64,000 nt of DNA from Zygosaccharomyces rouxii. Lineage: Eukaryota; Ascomycota; Saccharomycetes; Saccharomycetales; Saccharomycetaceae. The position numbers and the translations under genes were made by a program. Location: NCBI RefSeq assembly GCF_000026365.1, contig NC_012992.1, forward strand, positions 620,001 to 684,000, read 5' to 3'. Shown here piece by piece: positions 52,600 through 61,869 of this stretch. The notes under the pieces are model-generated. The model was not told where the DNA came from, did not search any database, and saw only the letters and a program-made list of their open reading frames with translations. Positions within the stretch are counted from its first letter, which is position 1. Each line of letters opens with the position of its first letter.

Positions 52600-53217
52600 G
52601 CTATACTATGAGTACATACTCATGCGCGAAACTTTTACACCATATGACTCACTCAATTCTCGATGTATTTTCCATGTTACGGAACAACTCTTCTATAAAT
52701 CGCCAATTGAACTATAGAGTAGTTAGCAAGCTAGTAGCCTCTATCGATACGTTGTTTATGTTCCGTTGTTAAAAATACACAAGCCATCTTGACAATGAGA
52801 TAAAATCTCTTGCACCCTACCCTCCTCTGCCCTATATGCATGTGGCCATGTATAACTACGTATAATGTTTCGAGAGCATTCGCTGATACAGCCCTATATA
52901 GGGGTACCCGAAGTATAGAAAATGAGGAACTCTTGCCGTATTGCAGAGGAGCTATTATTTCTTTTCCCTTGACCGAGAATACGGTTTGATTCTACATAAC
53001 GTAATATCTATAATAGAATACTGAGCACATTCCCTTCTTTCTTTTTCTTCTTTTTTTTTTCAATAGAAACCTTGAAGGGAAGAACTTCTTTATTTGATAA
53101 GAGGGAAATCTACTTTTGTTATAAGGGTACTTGGCAAAAGATTTTACAGCTACCAGTTGGTGTGGTGAGTAGACGTAATTATTAGCTAATTTAGGTTGAC
53201 CGGTCAAATCTTCGAAG

Positions 53218-53961
53218 ATGGGATCAAAAGAAGGTTTACTAGATATCCCACAGGTGGCTGAATCGTCAGCATCTCTGAGTTCCAGAGACGTTGCATCCGC
53301 GATCTCGCTGTATGAGCCATCAACCAATCAAGAGAATTTGGATAATTTGTCCATGAAAGCAGTCTATGAGATGGATTCTGAGGGTGATAGCATTTCAAGA
53401 CCATTATCGAGAGGTTCTGTTACATCTGGTGTTTCGATGATGGCTACTAAAGATGGTGTGGAAGGGGAAAGAATTACAAGATTGGGGATCCCACAGTATT
53501 CGCTGAACCTTTTGAATTCAATGGCACACAACCAGTATAAGAAGATGCACGGACCTTCACTCCCCAAGGGCGGTATTAGTGGAAGCACTACCGGTGGAAG
53601 CAATAACGGCAGTATTATTAGTAACAGGGCACCACTTCCACAGACAGCAGCAGATTCACCTAATTCACCACCGATGACACTACGTGAAAAGATGAAGTTA
53701 CTCGGCAACGAAAGGCAGGTACCTCTTATGGACACTACTTCTAATGATGCGATGGATGGAACTTTGCTGTACGACACTGCACCGGAGAGGCATGGCAATA
53801 TACCAAATTATTCACTCCATGCGCCCGAAGGTGGTATAATACATGGTCATATGATGAGCGAGATTGATAGTAATAGTAGCACTGTGGGAGATGATACCTC
53901 TTTTCAAAATCTAAACAATTTATCGCCAGCAGTGGGGACTATGTATAGTGACAATGACTAA
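53218..53961 (+). CDS. Uncharacterised protein, YER079W position
   Basis: A 247-residue, Ser/Asn/Gly-rich and probably mostly disordered protein. The more structured-looking parts are ITRLGIPQYSLNLLNSMAHNQYKKMHG (about 86-112) and MTLREKMKLLGNERQVPL (about 152-170). It lies between ICP55 and AIM9 on the strand expected for S. cerevisiae YER079W, which is itself uncharacterised (210 residues). The N-terminus MGSKEG exposes a Gly after Met removal, so N-myristoylation is possible but not shown. No catalytic or binding motif is visible. Confidence 0.72.
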   Translation: MGSKEGLLDIPQVAESSASLSSRDVASAISLYEPSTNQENLDNLSMKAVYEMDSEGDSISRPLSRGSVTSGVSMMATKDGVEGERITRLGIPQYSLNLLNSMAHNQYKKMHGPSLPKGGISGSTTGGSNNGSIISNRAPLPQTAADSPNSPPMTLREKMKLLGNERQVPLMDTTSNDAMDGTLLYDTAPERHGNIPNYSLHAPEGGIIHGHMMSEIDSNSSTVGDDTSFQNLNNLSPAVGTMYSDND

Positions 53962-54287
53962 TGTTTTTGGGGGATCTATTAGATTGATATGAAGAAATTT
54001 AGGGGAAATTTCATTTTTGCAAAATAATAATTAATAAAGAGAGACTAATTTATGACATTTTTGTAGGGGATCTGATTGAATTCAGTCCCAGTTTGTAGGT
54101 ATTATGTTTGTTTTGGTAACCGTACTGCTGCTATAATATTTTCTTGATATACATGTATATGAGCGATATGATATCTGTTGTAGGGAGAGGCGAGGTAGGA
54201 CTGACATTGAGAAAAAAAAAAGTTCGTCATGGTAATACCTATACATGTAACATTTCATTGAGGGATTGAAGGTTGGCACAGTTGAAG
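53962..54287. other. Intergenic region before AIM9
   Basis: A 326-bp AT-rich spacer. No gene or confident regulatory site is seen. Confidence 0.4.
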
Positions 54288-56153
54288 ATGATCAGATCAA
54301 CTACTGCTAAGTTGGGGAAACGCTGTGCGACTTTACGTGTTAGAGCTAGTCCCATTTTGAGACCTCTAGTTGCGACTAGATGCATTACCAATAAGGCAGA
54401 TGAAGTATTCACTAAACTAAGTGATGAGAATGACCCCAAGAGGGATGCGTTTTTCAATTATTCATGGGGGTCTTGGTTAGTCAATGATAAACAAGAGAAA
54501 GCTAAAAGAGTTACTAAGTTTTCCCTTGAAGGTTTAACTGATGTCTTGAATGAAATCTATGCAGATTCTCAACAATTGGCTAAAACCGTTAAGAGTAATA
54601 GAATTCCTGCACCTAATCACAAGAAAAATTTGATCGTTACTCTACCTCATAATACCATGATTAAAGATTTGGGTACTGTTAACCCCAATGAAAAAGTTAG
54701 AGTGATACGTATGGCTAGTATCCATGAGGGAAAACATCACAGAATCTACAAGTTGGATACCAATATAGATAGATCATTTGTATTGAGAATTCCATATGCT
54801 CTAGAAAATGGCCATGTTATAGAAAGTAGATTGAAAAGTGAAGTTGCCACTATGGATTTCGCTCATTTGAAATTGGGTATTAACGTTCCTAAAGTTTACT
54901 GCTATGGTGTAAACGCATTAAACCCTGTAAGACAGCCATTCGTCTTGGAAGAGTTTATTGAAGGTAAATTACTCATGAGAGATTGGAACCCTCTAGTGGA
55001 CGATAAGAAGGATTCGTTGCCTGACGATAATTTGAAGAGTGTTGTGGAACAGGTTTCTGATTTACAATCTAAGCTTTTATCAATGCAATTCAATGGAATT
55101 GGCTCTTTGTACTTTTCCAAGGATTATGAGAGACCCGGCGAACCTAAAAAGTCTGTTTACGACGGTGAGTCAAACCCTGATCTACAAGGTAGATGGATTA
55201 TTGGTCCTACTGCAGAAAGGGTCTTTTGGAGAAAGAAGTCAGTCTTGAACAAGGAAGCTCTGAGTAAATTTTTGGGACCTTGGTCAGCTAATGAACCTTT
55301 GGAAGTCGTTAAGAATACTGGTCTTGTAGAGGCAGAAAATGCAAAGGCAAGGTTAGCTCTGAAGCAAGCTGATGCCTCACCTGAAGCTGTGGATGAAACT
55401 ACTTTGAGCGAACAGATCGTTAGTTTTGAAAATTTGGCTACCGTAGGTCCTCATCTGTTCGATTCTGGAACCACCACTATCCCCAATGTTAAGGAATTGT
55501 TGAAACCAAGATTATACCATCCAGATCTTGACCCTATGAATATTATTGTTACTGCAGAAGGTACGCCTTACTTATTGGATTTTGAAGGTTCAAGTGTCAA
55601 ACCTTTCATTTTGCACAATTCACCCCAATTTGTTGCTTACGATGGACCAAAGATTTTTGATTTGCAAGAAGATATCCCAGATTACGAAAAGCTTGTCGAT
55701 TCTGAAAAAGCTCAGTACGAGTTCATGTACAAGCGTACTAGAAATCAATTCTTGTGGGATTCTGCTTTGAATGAAAGAAACAACAAATTAATATCTGCCG
55801 TTGCACCACCTGTCAAATTGCTCAGAAGCCCCTATATTGCCGCAGTTGAAAGAAAGTCTGATGACGAATATTTACTCATTGATGAAGCACTAATCCAATT
55901 GGCTGAAGTTTGGGAAGTCTTTTACAAGAACGGTTTGGTTAAAGATGCAAATTATCCTCTAACATTCTCTAAGGAAACATTGGAAAAACATGCTAATGAT
56001 TTGAATGCGTTCCATGAGAAATTGATTAGCAGACCATTCGCTGCCACGCAAGGTTGGATTCCACAAGATATGTTTGAAAACCTGATTAAGGCGGGGATCC
56101 TGGTTAAGGAAAGTGACAGTAGCTACACTGTCAAAACCGAAAATCTAGATTAA
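54288..56153 (+). CDS. AIM9: Mitochondrial kinase-like protein Aim9
   Basis: A 621-residue protein (S. cerevisiae Aim9/Fmp29 is 627). A strongly basic presequence (MIRSTTAKLGKRCATLRVRA) is followed by an aminoglycoside-phosphotransferase-like kinase fold. Elements seen are FVLRIPYALENGHVIESRLKSEVATM in the N-lobe, the catalytic-loop-like YHPDLDPMNIIV and the metal-binding-like LLDFEGSSV. Aim9 is mitochondrial and affects mitochondrial inheritance; its substrate is not known. The ATG at 54288 begins the presequence; the frame continues to a TTG at 54273. It corresponds to YER080W. Confidence 0.92.
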   Translation: MIRSTTAKLGKRCATLRVRASPILRPLVATRCITNKADEVFTKLSDENDPKRDAFFNYSWGSWLVNDKQEKAKRVTKFSLEGLTDVLNEIYADSQQLAKTVKSNRIPAPNHKKNLIVTLPHNTMIKDLGTVNPNEKVRVIRMASIHEGKHHRIYKLDTNIDRSFVLRIPYALENGHVIESRLKSEVATMDFAHLKLGINVPKVYCYGVNALNPVRQPFVLEEFIEGKLLMRDWNPLVDDKKDSLPDDNLKSVVEQVSDLQSKLLSMQFNGIGSLYFSKDYERPGEPKKSVYDGESNPDLQGRWIIGPTAERVFWRKKSVLNKEALSKFLGPWSANEPLEVVKNTGLVEAENAKARLALKQADASPEAVDETTLSEQIVSFENLATVGPHLFDSGTTTIPNVKELLKPRLYHPDLDPMNIIVTAEGTPYLLDFEGSSVKPFILHNSPQFVAYDGPKIFDLQEDIPDYEKLVDSEKAQYEFMYKRTRNQFLWDSALNERNNKLISAVAPPVKLLRSPYIAAVERKSDDEYLLIDEALIQLAEVWEVFYKNGLVKDANYPLTFSKETLEKHANDLNAFHEKLISRPFAATQGWIPQDMFENLIKAGILVKESDSSYTVKTENLD

Positions 56154-56383
56154 TTTATTCTGACATGTATATAGTTTGGTATAATTTGCTGACGATTATT
56201 TAACTATGCATCTTCTTATTCATCCGCCTAATGTTTTTACTCATTTATCGTTTTGCTGCTCGCCAGGAGCTTTCCAAATCTCAACGCGGCAAGAAAATGG
56301 TGCATTAAACATAAACAAATTCCTTTCACTTCCATTATAACGTCTTCACGATATTGAACAGTGAGCATTTGCGATTATAAGCA

Positions 56384-59332
56384 ATGGAAGAGAATCAAGA
56401 ATTAGAAACCAAAATTGAAACATTGAACGGTATGTATATCTTTAACACTTCGGCGGCAAAGATAGTTCCATGTATACTAACGATAGCAGAAGCTGCAAGT
56501 TGGCTTAGGCAACTAATATCGACAAACTCTCTGAATTTAGAGTCTATTCACGATAAACTAGATTCGCTTTTCCCGGTGGCGATAGATTATAACAAGTCTC
56601 TTAAAACATGCAAGTTAAATCTGCCACTTCCTGACATTGTTCAGCGGTTAGAAAGTACAGCTTCATGTCTATGGAATGCCGTTGCAATAGCCATCAAAGT
56701 GGAAAAAGATGAAGCGGCGGGTCAAATGCTGTGTTATTCCAGGTTGTTCGTTTGTGTTTTACTATCAATTCATGAAACGCTCATACCTAGCATAGAGCGG
56801 AAGTTGAGAGTGACTCAATGCTATGTCAGCACTCTTAAAGTTACTATAGATCATGGTTGGAATCAGCTGCACCAAATGATTAATGTTCACTTGAAAGAAA
56901 ATTTGAGTTGTTTAACGGAGGCGGCTAATCTATTTAATGAAAAGGAAAAAAAAAAATACGAAAAACTAAAGCTAGAATTTGAAGTTTCAAACTTTCAGGA
57001 TGCATTAAAACAAGGAAATATTGATTTGGCTAGACAGTTTGAAATTCAGGCAAATATTATTGGTAATGTAGCGATCCTAGATTCGACCTTACTTTTAGAT
57101 CTTTGCAGAATGATTTACAATGCAATATTGACGTTAAGAGAAACATCACTTGAAGACATTAATTACATTAATTACTTTTTGCAAAGAGCTTGCGAATATT
57201 TGGAATTAGAGGTTCCCTCATTAAAAACTCATGCTGATTATAGTAGCTTAAGATATTCAATTCTATTACTACTTGCCAACAGCCAGGTGGACCAAAACAT
57301 CGAAACATGGGACATATCCAAGTGTGCAATGTCCCTAAGGGTTCTGCAAAACGAATATCCCAAAAAGGTAGAGCCCTATTCCCTGGGAATTGATTTCTGC
57401 AAGAAGATGGGCGGCTCAAGTGTACCACAAGGAATTAAAGAAATCATTATGAGGATGATCAGTTCAGTGGATATCCTTCTCAATTTTGACGCTAGTATGG
57501 GGATAATAAACGAGTTTGCAAATCTGGATACAAGACTGGCATTAGAATGCCTAGACTATATTTTCATAAACAAATGGGATCCTGAAAGGGATCATAAATG
57601 GTTAGAGAAACTCTTCATCTTCAGATTTTTCCTGACAACGCAATCAAAACATTTGAATAATACTGAAATTATTCAAAATTTAGAGGAATATTGCAGCCAA
57701 GCGGAACGAAGATTAATGGATGTTTTGTCCAAACACGCAATGTCGAGCGTTATAACGCTACTTTGGAATTCAGGTAAAAAATCGGAAAAGACTGGAAAAT
57801 ACTTGGAAAGCATTGGTTTTTATAGGATTGCATTGAAGAATTTCATAAGTCAAGAATATGCTGATAGAGGTAAACTTCAAAGGGCTCTCATGTTTGTTTA
57901 TATTCAAGTAAAGGAATTCAAACAGTGCGAAGAGTTGTATGAAAAAATGGCAACCGCTGACAAACATTCACCCCTGACACAATTGCTTATATTGAAAATA
58001 TTTCTCAACCAATCAAAGGAGAAGTCCTGTCTTGAATGCTTGGAGCAGATCAAAGCATCAGGGCATGAAAATGCCATGGATACATTAATTCTTGCCGTCT
58101 CCGAATGCAGAGCATCCAAACAATTGGCGGTAAAGGCAATATCGATTCTCTTTGAAGCAATTGAATCACAGCAAGTCCCAGAACAAAAATTGGTCCAATG
58201 GTCAGTACCTACTTTGTGTTTATTACGTTACACTTCACAACTCATTTTGAAATTTGTCGAGGATGAACAACAGAATATCTTTACCTATTATCTGCCCACC
58301 ATGCAGAATCTCTTACAGAAAGCCCTCGAATATTTAAATCGAATAAAAACTATGAAAAGATTCCACGAAACCGTTGATTCCATGCCGCAGTATCAAGAGG
58401 GCACATCTGTAGATGAAATCGAATGGTTTGCTTCAACCTCGTATAACCTTGCACTTAAATGCGTTGCCGAAAATATGGACGATACCAATAGCCTAGATTT
58501 TGCCCAGTTATCCAGGAAATTTATACTATTGATCCCACATAAAGAATTCACTTTCCCCAAAATGTTCCATTACACCTATTGGGAATTCAGATCTCATCTG
58601 TTGTACTTGACCATAATTCAAACCAGGATGTACAGAGGTAACCCAGATGCTTTACTCCAGGTTCAAATAGAATCCTTGACGCTGATGAACGACATTTCAC
58701 AGAAGAGAAACCGCCAAGATTTTAAAGATGGATGCGGCTCTTATGAGAATGAGAAAATGGACGGATGTCTTAGCGATGCGCTATTGTTAGCTTTTGAGGC
58801 AAGTCTGCAGATGCAAGATCAGATAAAAATATCAGAGATATTGATAACGACAGCACAATGGCAAAATCCTCAAATTGAAATCCTTTTAACTGATTCTGCA
58901 ATTTCCATGTACGAGTTGCCAAGAGGTTTATTCATGGAAACTATCGAGCCGCTGATCCAAAGGAATGTGGATAATCATCTAATCGATGATTTTAAAATTT
59001 GTCAATGGCTAAGAACCTTTCTTGACTGCGCGCTAACCTTGGGGAAAACATCGCAGCTTGATCTTACAGAACGTTTACTAGAAAGAATTAAGGAACCTCT
59101 CGCAAATCCTGATACATCGAATACAGACCAATTGAAGCAAGAGGTCGAAATGATAGCTACTTTAAGCTGGAATCAGGGAGTCAATTCCATCATCAAAGGC
59201 GAAAAAACTTTGGGAATGGCATGGTGTCGTACTTCTATCCAATTCGCTAGTCTGTACAGTGACCATCTAGAGACACAATTACAGAAACTATGGAATTCTC
59301 TAGCATCATCTGCCGAATTAAGATATGACTGA
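56384..59332 (+). CDS. SPO22: Meiotic TPR protein Spo22/Zip4
   Basis: A 982-residue protein (S. cerevisiae Spo22/Zip4 is 975) built almost entirely of helical TPR-like repeats, for example YLESIGFYRIALKNF and LMFVYIQVKEFKQCEELYEKM. It is part of the ZMM group that couples synaptonemal complex assembly to class I crossover formation. The assignment rests on length, repeat architecture and location between the HOP1 block and SER33, as for YIL073C in reverse. I see no clear URS1 site in the 230 bp upstream. HOP1 and SPO22 together make this a small pair of meiotic genes, separated here by YER079W-like and AIM9 genes. Confidence 0.88.
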   Translation: MEENQELETKIETLNGMYIFNTSAAKIVPCILTIAEAASWLRQLISTNSLNLESIHDKLDSLFPVAIDYNKSLKTCKLNLPLPDIVQRLESTASCLWNAVAIAIKVEKDEAAGQMLCYSRLFVCVLLSIHETLIPSIERKLRVTQCYVSTLKVTIDHGWNQLHQMINVHLKENLSCLTEAANLFNEKEKKKYEKLKLEFEVSNFQDALKQGNIDLARQFEIQANIIGNVAILDSTLLLDLCRMIYNAILTLRETSLEDINYINYFLQRACEYLELEVPSLKTHADYSSLRYSILLLLANSQVDQNIETWDISKCAMSLRVLQNEYPKKVEPYSLGIDFCKKMGGSSVPQGIKEIIMRMISSVDILLNFDASMGIINEFANLDTRLALECLDYIFINKWDPERDHKWLEKLFIFRFFLTTQSKHLNNTEIIQNLEEYCSQAERRLMDVLSKHAMSSVITLLWNSGKKSEKTGKYLESIGFYRIALKNFISQEYADRGKLQRALMFVYIQVKEFKQCEELYEKMATADKHSPLTQLLILKIFLNQSKEKSCLECLEQIKASGHENAMDTLILAVSECRASKQLAVKAISILFEAIESQQVPEQKLVQWSVPTLCLLRYTSQLILKFVEDEQQNIFTYYLPTMQNLLQKALEYLNRIKTMKRFHETVDSMPQYQEGTSVDEIEWFASTSYNLALKCVAENMDDTNSLDFAQLSRKFILLIPHKEFTFPKMFHYTYWEFRSHLLYLTIIQTRMYRGNPDALLQVQIESLTLMNDISQKRNRQDFKDGCGSYENEKMDGCLSDALLLAFEASLQMQDQIKISEILITTAQWQNPQIEILLTDSAISMYELPRGLFMETIEPLIQRNVDNHLIDDFKICQWLRTFLDCALTLGKTSQLDLTERLLERIKEPLANPDTSNTDQLKQEVEMIATLSWNQGVNSIIKGEKTLGMAWCRTSIQFASLYSDHLETQLQKLWNSLASSAELRYD

Positions 59333-59388
59333 CCGACTGAACGACTGACCGACTGACTGACTCGACGACCAAATGACTGACCGATCAG
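59325..59388 (+). repeat. GACTGACC-type tandem repeat at the SPO22 stop codon
   Basis: An imperfect array of GACTGAC/GACCGACT units begins at the stop codon and runs about 60 bp into the 3' flank. It is built from 4-8 bp units and keeps one TGA after another in several frames. Confidence 0.8.
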
Positions 59389-60000
59389 AACGTGCACAGC
59401 GTAAATCATTTTGATCTTTCTCGAGAAGTCACTATCCGTAAAACATGACTTGTCCGGCTGATTTCCCAGATTTCGTCACCTACCCGTCCAGTGGAGTTGT
59501 AACAGCGCATAAGTGGAGATACAACTCCACCTAGCTATTAAAAAACAATCAATTAACTGTATGTGGTTCTATCAAGTCCAATTTCAATGCTGAAAGCGCC
59601 TAAAAACATTCATAATAGAATTCCACGATACTTAAGCTCTCAAGTAATTCCAGGTTTGCCCATTTACTTCGATTCTTCATTATTGTCTAACGAATTGTCA
59701 TTAGAGCACATGATATTTTTCACACGGGGGAAACGCCTGATTGGTGCATCTGGCAGGTAGGGTGCCACACTTAAAATTTTTCATATTAGAATAATAATAA
59801 TACTAATAATAATAATAATTTTTTTAAGTGGAATTAATTGTCATGCTAGCTCCCTTGGATTGAATGAGTCAGGTTGGAAACATATATAAGGAACACATTT
59901 GTTAGCCCCCACTATACTGTTGAAAACTATCTTGCTTTCCCCGCCACTCCATTAATTGATAAGTTCATCAATCAACCAAGAACAAATATATAAAACAAAA
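59333..60000. promoter_or_regulatory. SER3 promoter region
   Basis: The 668 bp contain the repeat above, an AAT trinucleotide tract (about 59790-59820), a Gcn4-type ATGAGTCA at 59864-59871 (130 bp before the ATG) and TATATAAG at 59883-59890. A 65-codon open frame at 59563 has no family signature. Confidence 0.5.
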
Positions 60001-61410
60001 ATGGCCAGTCAAGAAATCAACAATCTACAGAATTCTTTCCAGCGTGCTGTGAACCTCAGTGGTTCTTCGGGTGCTGTTTCCACCTCTCCTACTCAATCCT
60101 TTATGGACACTCTACCTCGTCGAATGAGTGTCTCCAATAAGGCAAAGGCTTTAAAACCTTTTTCTACCGGTGATATGAAGATTCTTCTACTAGAAAATGT
60201 TAATGCTACCGCTGTAAGTATTTTCGAGGATCAGGGATACCAAGTTGAATTTCATAAGTCTTCTTTACCTGAAGAGGAGCTGATTGAAAAGATAAAAGAT
60301 GTTCATGCCATTGGTATTAGGTCAAAGACAAAATTAACTGCAAACGTTTTGAAACATGCCAAGAACTTGGTTTCTATCGGTTGTTTCTGTATTGGTACCA
60401 ACCAAGTTGATCTAAAATATGCCACCCATGCAGGTATTGCCGTTTTCAACTCTCCATTCTCTAACTCTAGAAGTGTAGCGGAATTAATCATTGGTGAAAT
60501 CATCAGTTTAGCCAGACAACTGGGTGATAGATCTATCGAACTACACACAGGTGCATGGAACAAAGTTTCCAACAGGTGTTGGGAAGTTAGAGGTAAAACT
60601 TTGGGTATCATTGGTTATGGTCACATTGGTTCTCAATTATCCGTCCTAGCGGAAGCTATGGGTATGCATGTGTTATACTACGATACTGTAACCATTATGG
60701 CCTTGGGTACTGCTAGACAAGTACCTACTTTAGATGAATTGTTGAACAATTCTGATTTCATTACTTGTCACGTTCCAGCTACCCCAGAAACTAAAAACAT
60801 GTTGTCTGCTCCACAGTTCGCGGCTATGAAAGAAGGTGCTTACGTTCTAAACGCTTCCAGAGGTACCGTGGTAGATATTCCAGCATTGATCCAAGCTTTC
60901 AAGGTTGGTAAAATTGCAGGTGCAGCTCTAGATGTTTACCCAAGTGAACCTGGTAAGAATGGTGCAGGTGCATTTAGCGACGATTTGAACCCATGGGCAA
61001 GCGAATTGATCTCGCTACCCAACATCATCTTAACTCCTCACATTGGTGGATCTACTGAAGAAGCTCAAAGTGCCATTGGTGTGGAAGTGGCTGCTTCATT
61101 GACCAAATACATTAATGAAGGTACTTCTGTTGGTTCCGTAAATTTCCCAGAAGTCTCTCTCAGATCTTTGGATTATGACCAAGAAAATACGGTCCGTGTT
61201 CTATACATTCACCACAACGTCCCTGGTGTTTTGAAGACCGTGAACAATATCTTGTCCAACCACAATATCGAAAAGCAATTCTCAGATTCTAAAGGTGATA
61301 TCGCTTATTTGATGGCTGATATCAGCAATGTGGACCAAAGCGATATCAAGAATGTCTACGACGAACTAAATCAAACCGATGCTAAGATCTCCATCAGGTT
61401 GCTGTACTAA
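60001..61410 (+). CDS. SER33: 3-phosphoglycerate dehydrogenase (Ser3/Ser33)
   Basis: A 469-residue enzyme, identical in length to S. cerevisiae Ser3 and Ser33. It catalyses the first committed step of serine synthesis from glycolysis. The substrate-binding IGIRSKTKLT, the nucleotide-binding GKTLGIIGYGHIGSQL and catalytic His347 (LTPHIGGSTEEA) are visible. A C-terminal ACT domain (about 396-469: VLYIHHNVPGVLKTVNNIL) would give serine feedback. The ATG at 60001 gives the family N-terminus; a TTG at 59956 adds 15 unlikely residues. One gene stands for SER3 (V) and SER33 (IX), and its RPN2 neighbour matches SER33. Confidence 0.97.
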   Translation: MASQEINNLQNSFQRAVNLSGSSGAVSTSPTQSFMDTLPRRMSVSNKAKALKPFSTGDMKILLLENVNATAVSIFEDQGYQVEFHKSSLPEEELIEKIKDVHAIGIRSKTKLTANVLKHAKNLVSIGCFCIGTNQVDLKYATHAGIAVFNSPFSNSRSVAELIIGEIISLARQLGDRSIELHTGAWNKVSNRCWEVRGKTLGIIGYGHIGSQLSVLAEAMGMHVLYYDTVTIMALGTARQVPTLDELLNNSDFITCHVPATPETKNMLSAPQFAAMKEGAYVLNASRGTVVDIPALIQAFKVGKIAGAALDVYPSEPGKNGAGAFSDDLNPWASELISLPNIILTPHIGGSTEEAQSAIGVEVAASLTKYINEGTSVGSVNFPEVSLRSLDYDQENTVRVLYIHHNVPGVLKTVNNILSNHNIEKQFSDSKGDIAYLMADISNVDQSDIKNVYDELNQTDAKISIRLLY

Positions 61411-61869
61411 ATTCGATTAGCCTCTGGAAAGAGCTAGCTCATATAAATACATATATATATATGCACGATAAAAGAGAACAATGGTTTGTACTGCAGGGAA
61501 CCGAATAGCGTTCCGATAGCTTGTCATATTTACTTAAGCTGTCCGATGACCAGTAGGTATTAGGAGTTAGTCTCTTCCCCGTAGGACAATTGGCCTCACT
61601 ATACTGATTATTGCCGCCGAAAAAACTAGATATCCGGGTAATACTATAGTTAATCATGATGGACGAACCTAAAATCTCACTTTGTATAATTTCGGTGGCA
61701 AATATCAAAGGGAACATATAACGGTTGAATTGTATAAGAGTCTGAAGTTCAATACAAGTGGACGAAGAGGTTCTTTTGTTATAAAAGGCAGGACTCGTCA
61801 AGGAATTAAGTCAATTTCAAGGAGATATAATTTTACCAGCCTTTTTCCAAAGAAAATCTCTATAGAAAG
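61411..61869. promoter_or_regulatory. Intergenic region SER33 to RPN2
   Basis: A 459-bp spacer whose only feature I can name is a PACE element (listed separately). Overlapping short open frames are not gene-like. Confidence 0.5.
61694..61702 (+). promoter_or_regulatory. Proteasome-associated control element (PACE) of RPN2
   Basis: GGTGGCAAA is the exact PACE consensus bound by Rpn4, located 168 bp before the RPN2 ATG. It implies that coordinate proteasome gene regulation is conserved at this locus. Confidence 0.85.

Larger units (their letters stand above)
52113..53217. other. Long divergent intergenic region HOP1 to the YER079W-like gene
   Basis: At 1105 bp this is the longest gene-free stretch in the window. 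It holds two URS1-type sites near HOP1, a CT-repeat (about 52283-52300), a TCACGTG at 52366-52372, and a GC-richer island with heat-shock and STRE motifs (about 52495-52610). The remaining 600 bp before the next ATG have no gene that I can recognise. Confidence 0.55.

Noticed and set aside
59563..59760. 65-codon open frame upstream of SER33
   Set aside because: Short, no conserved motif, sits within the SER33 promoter.
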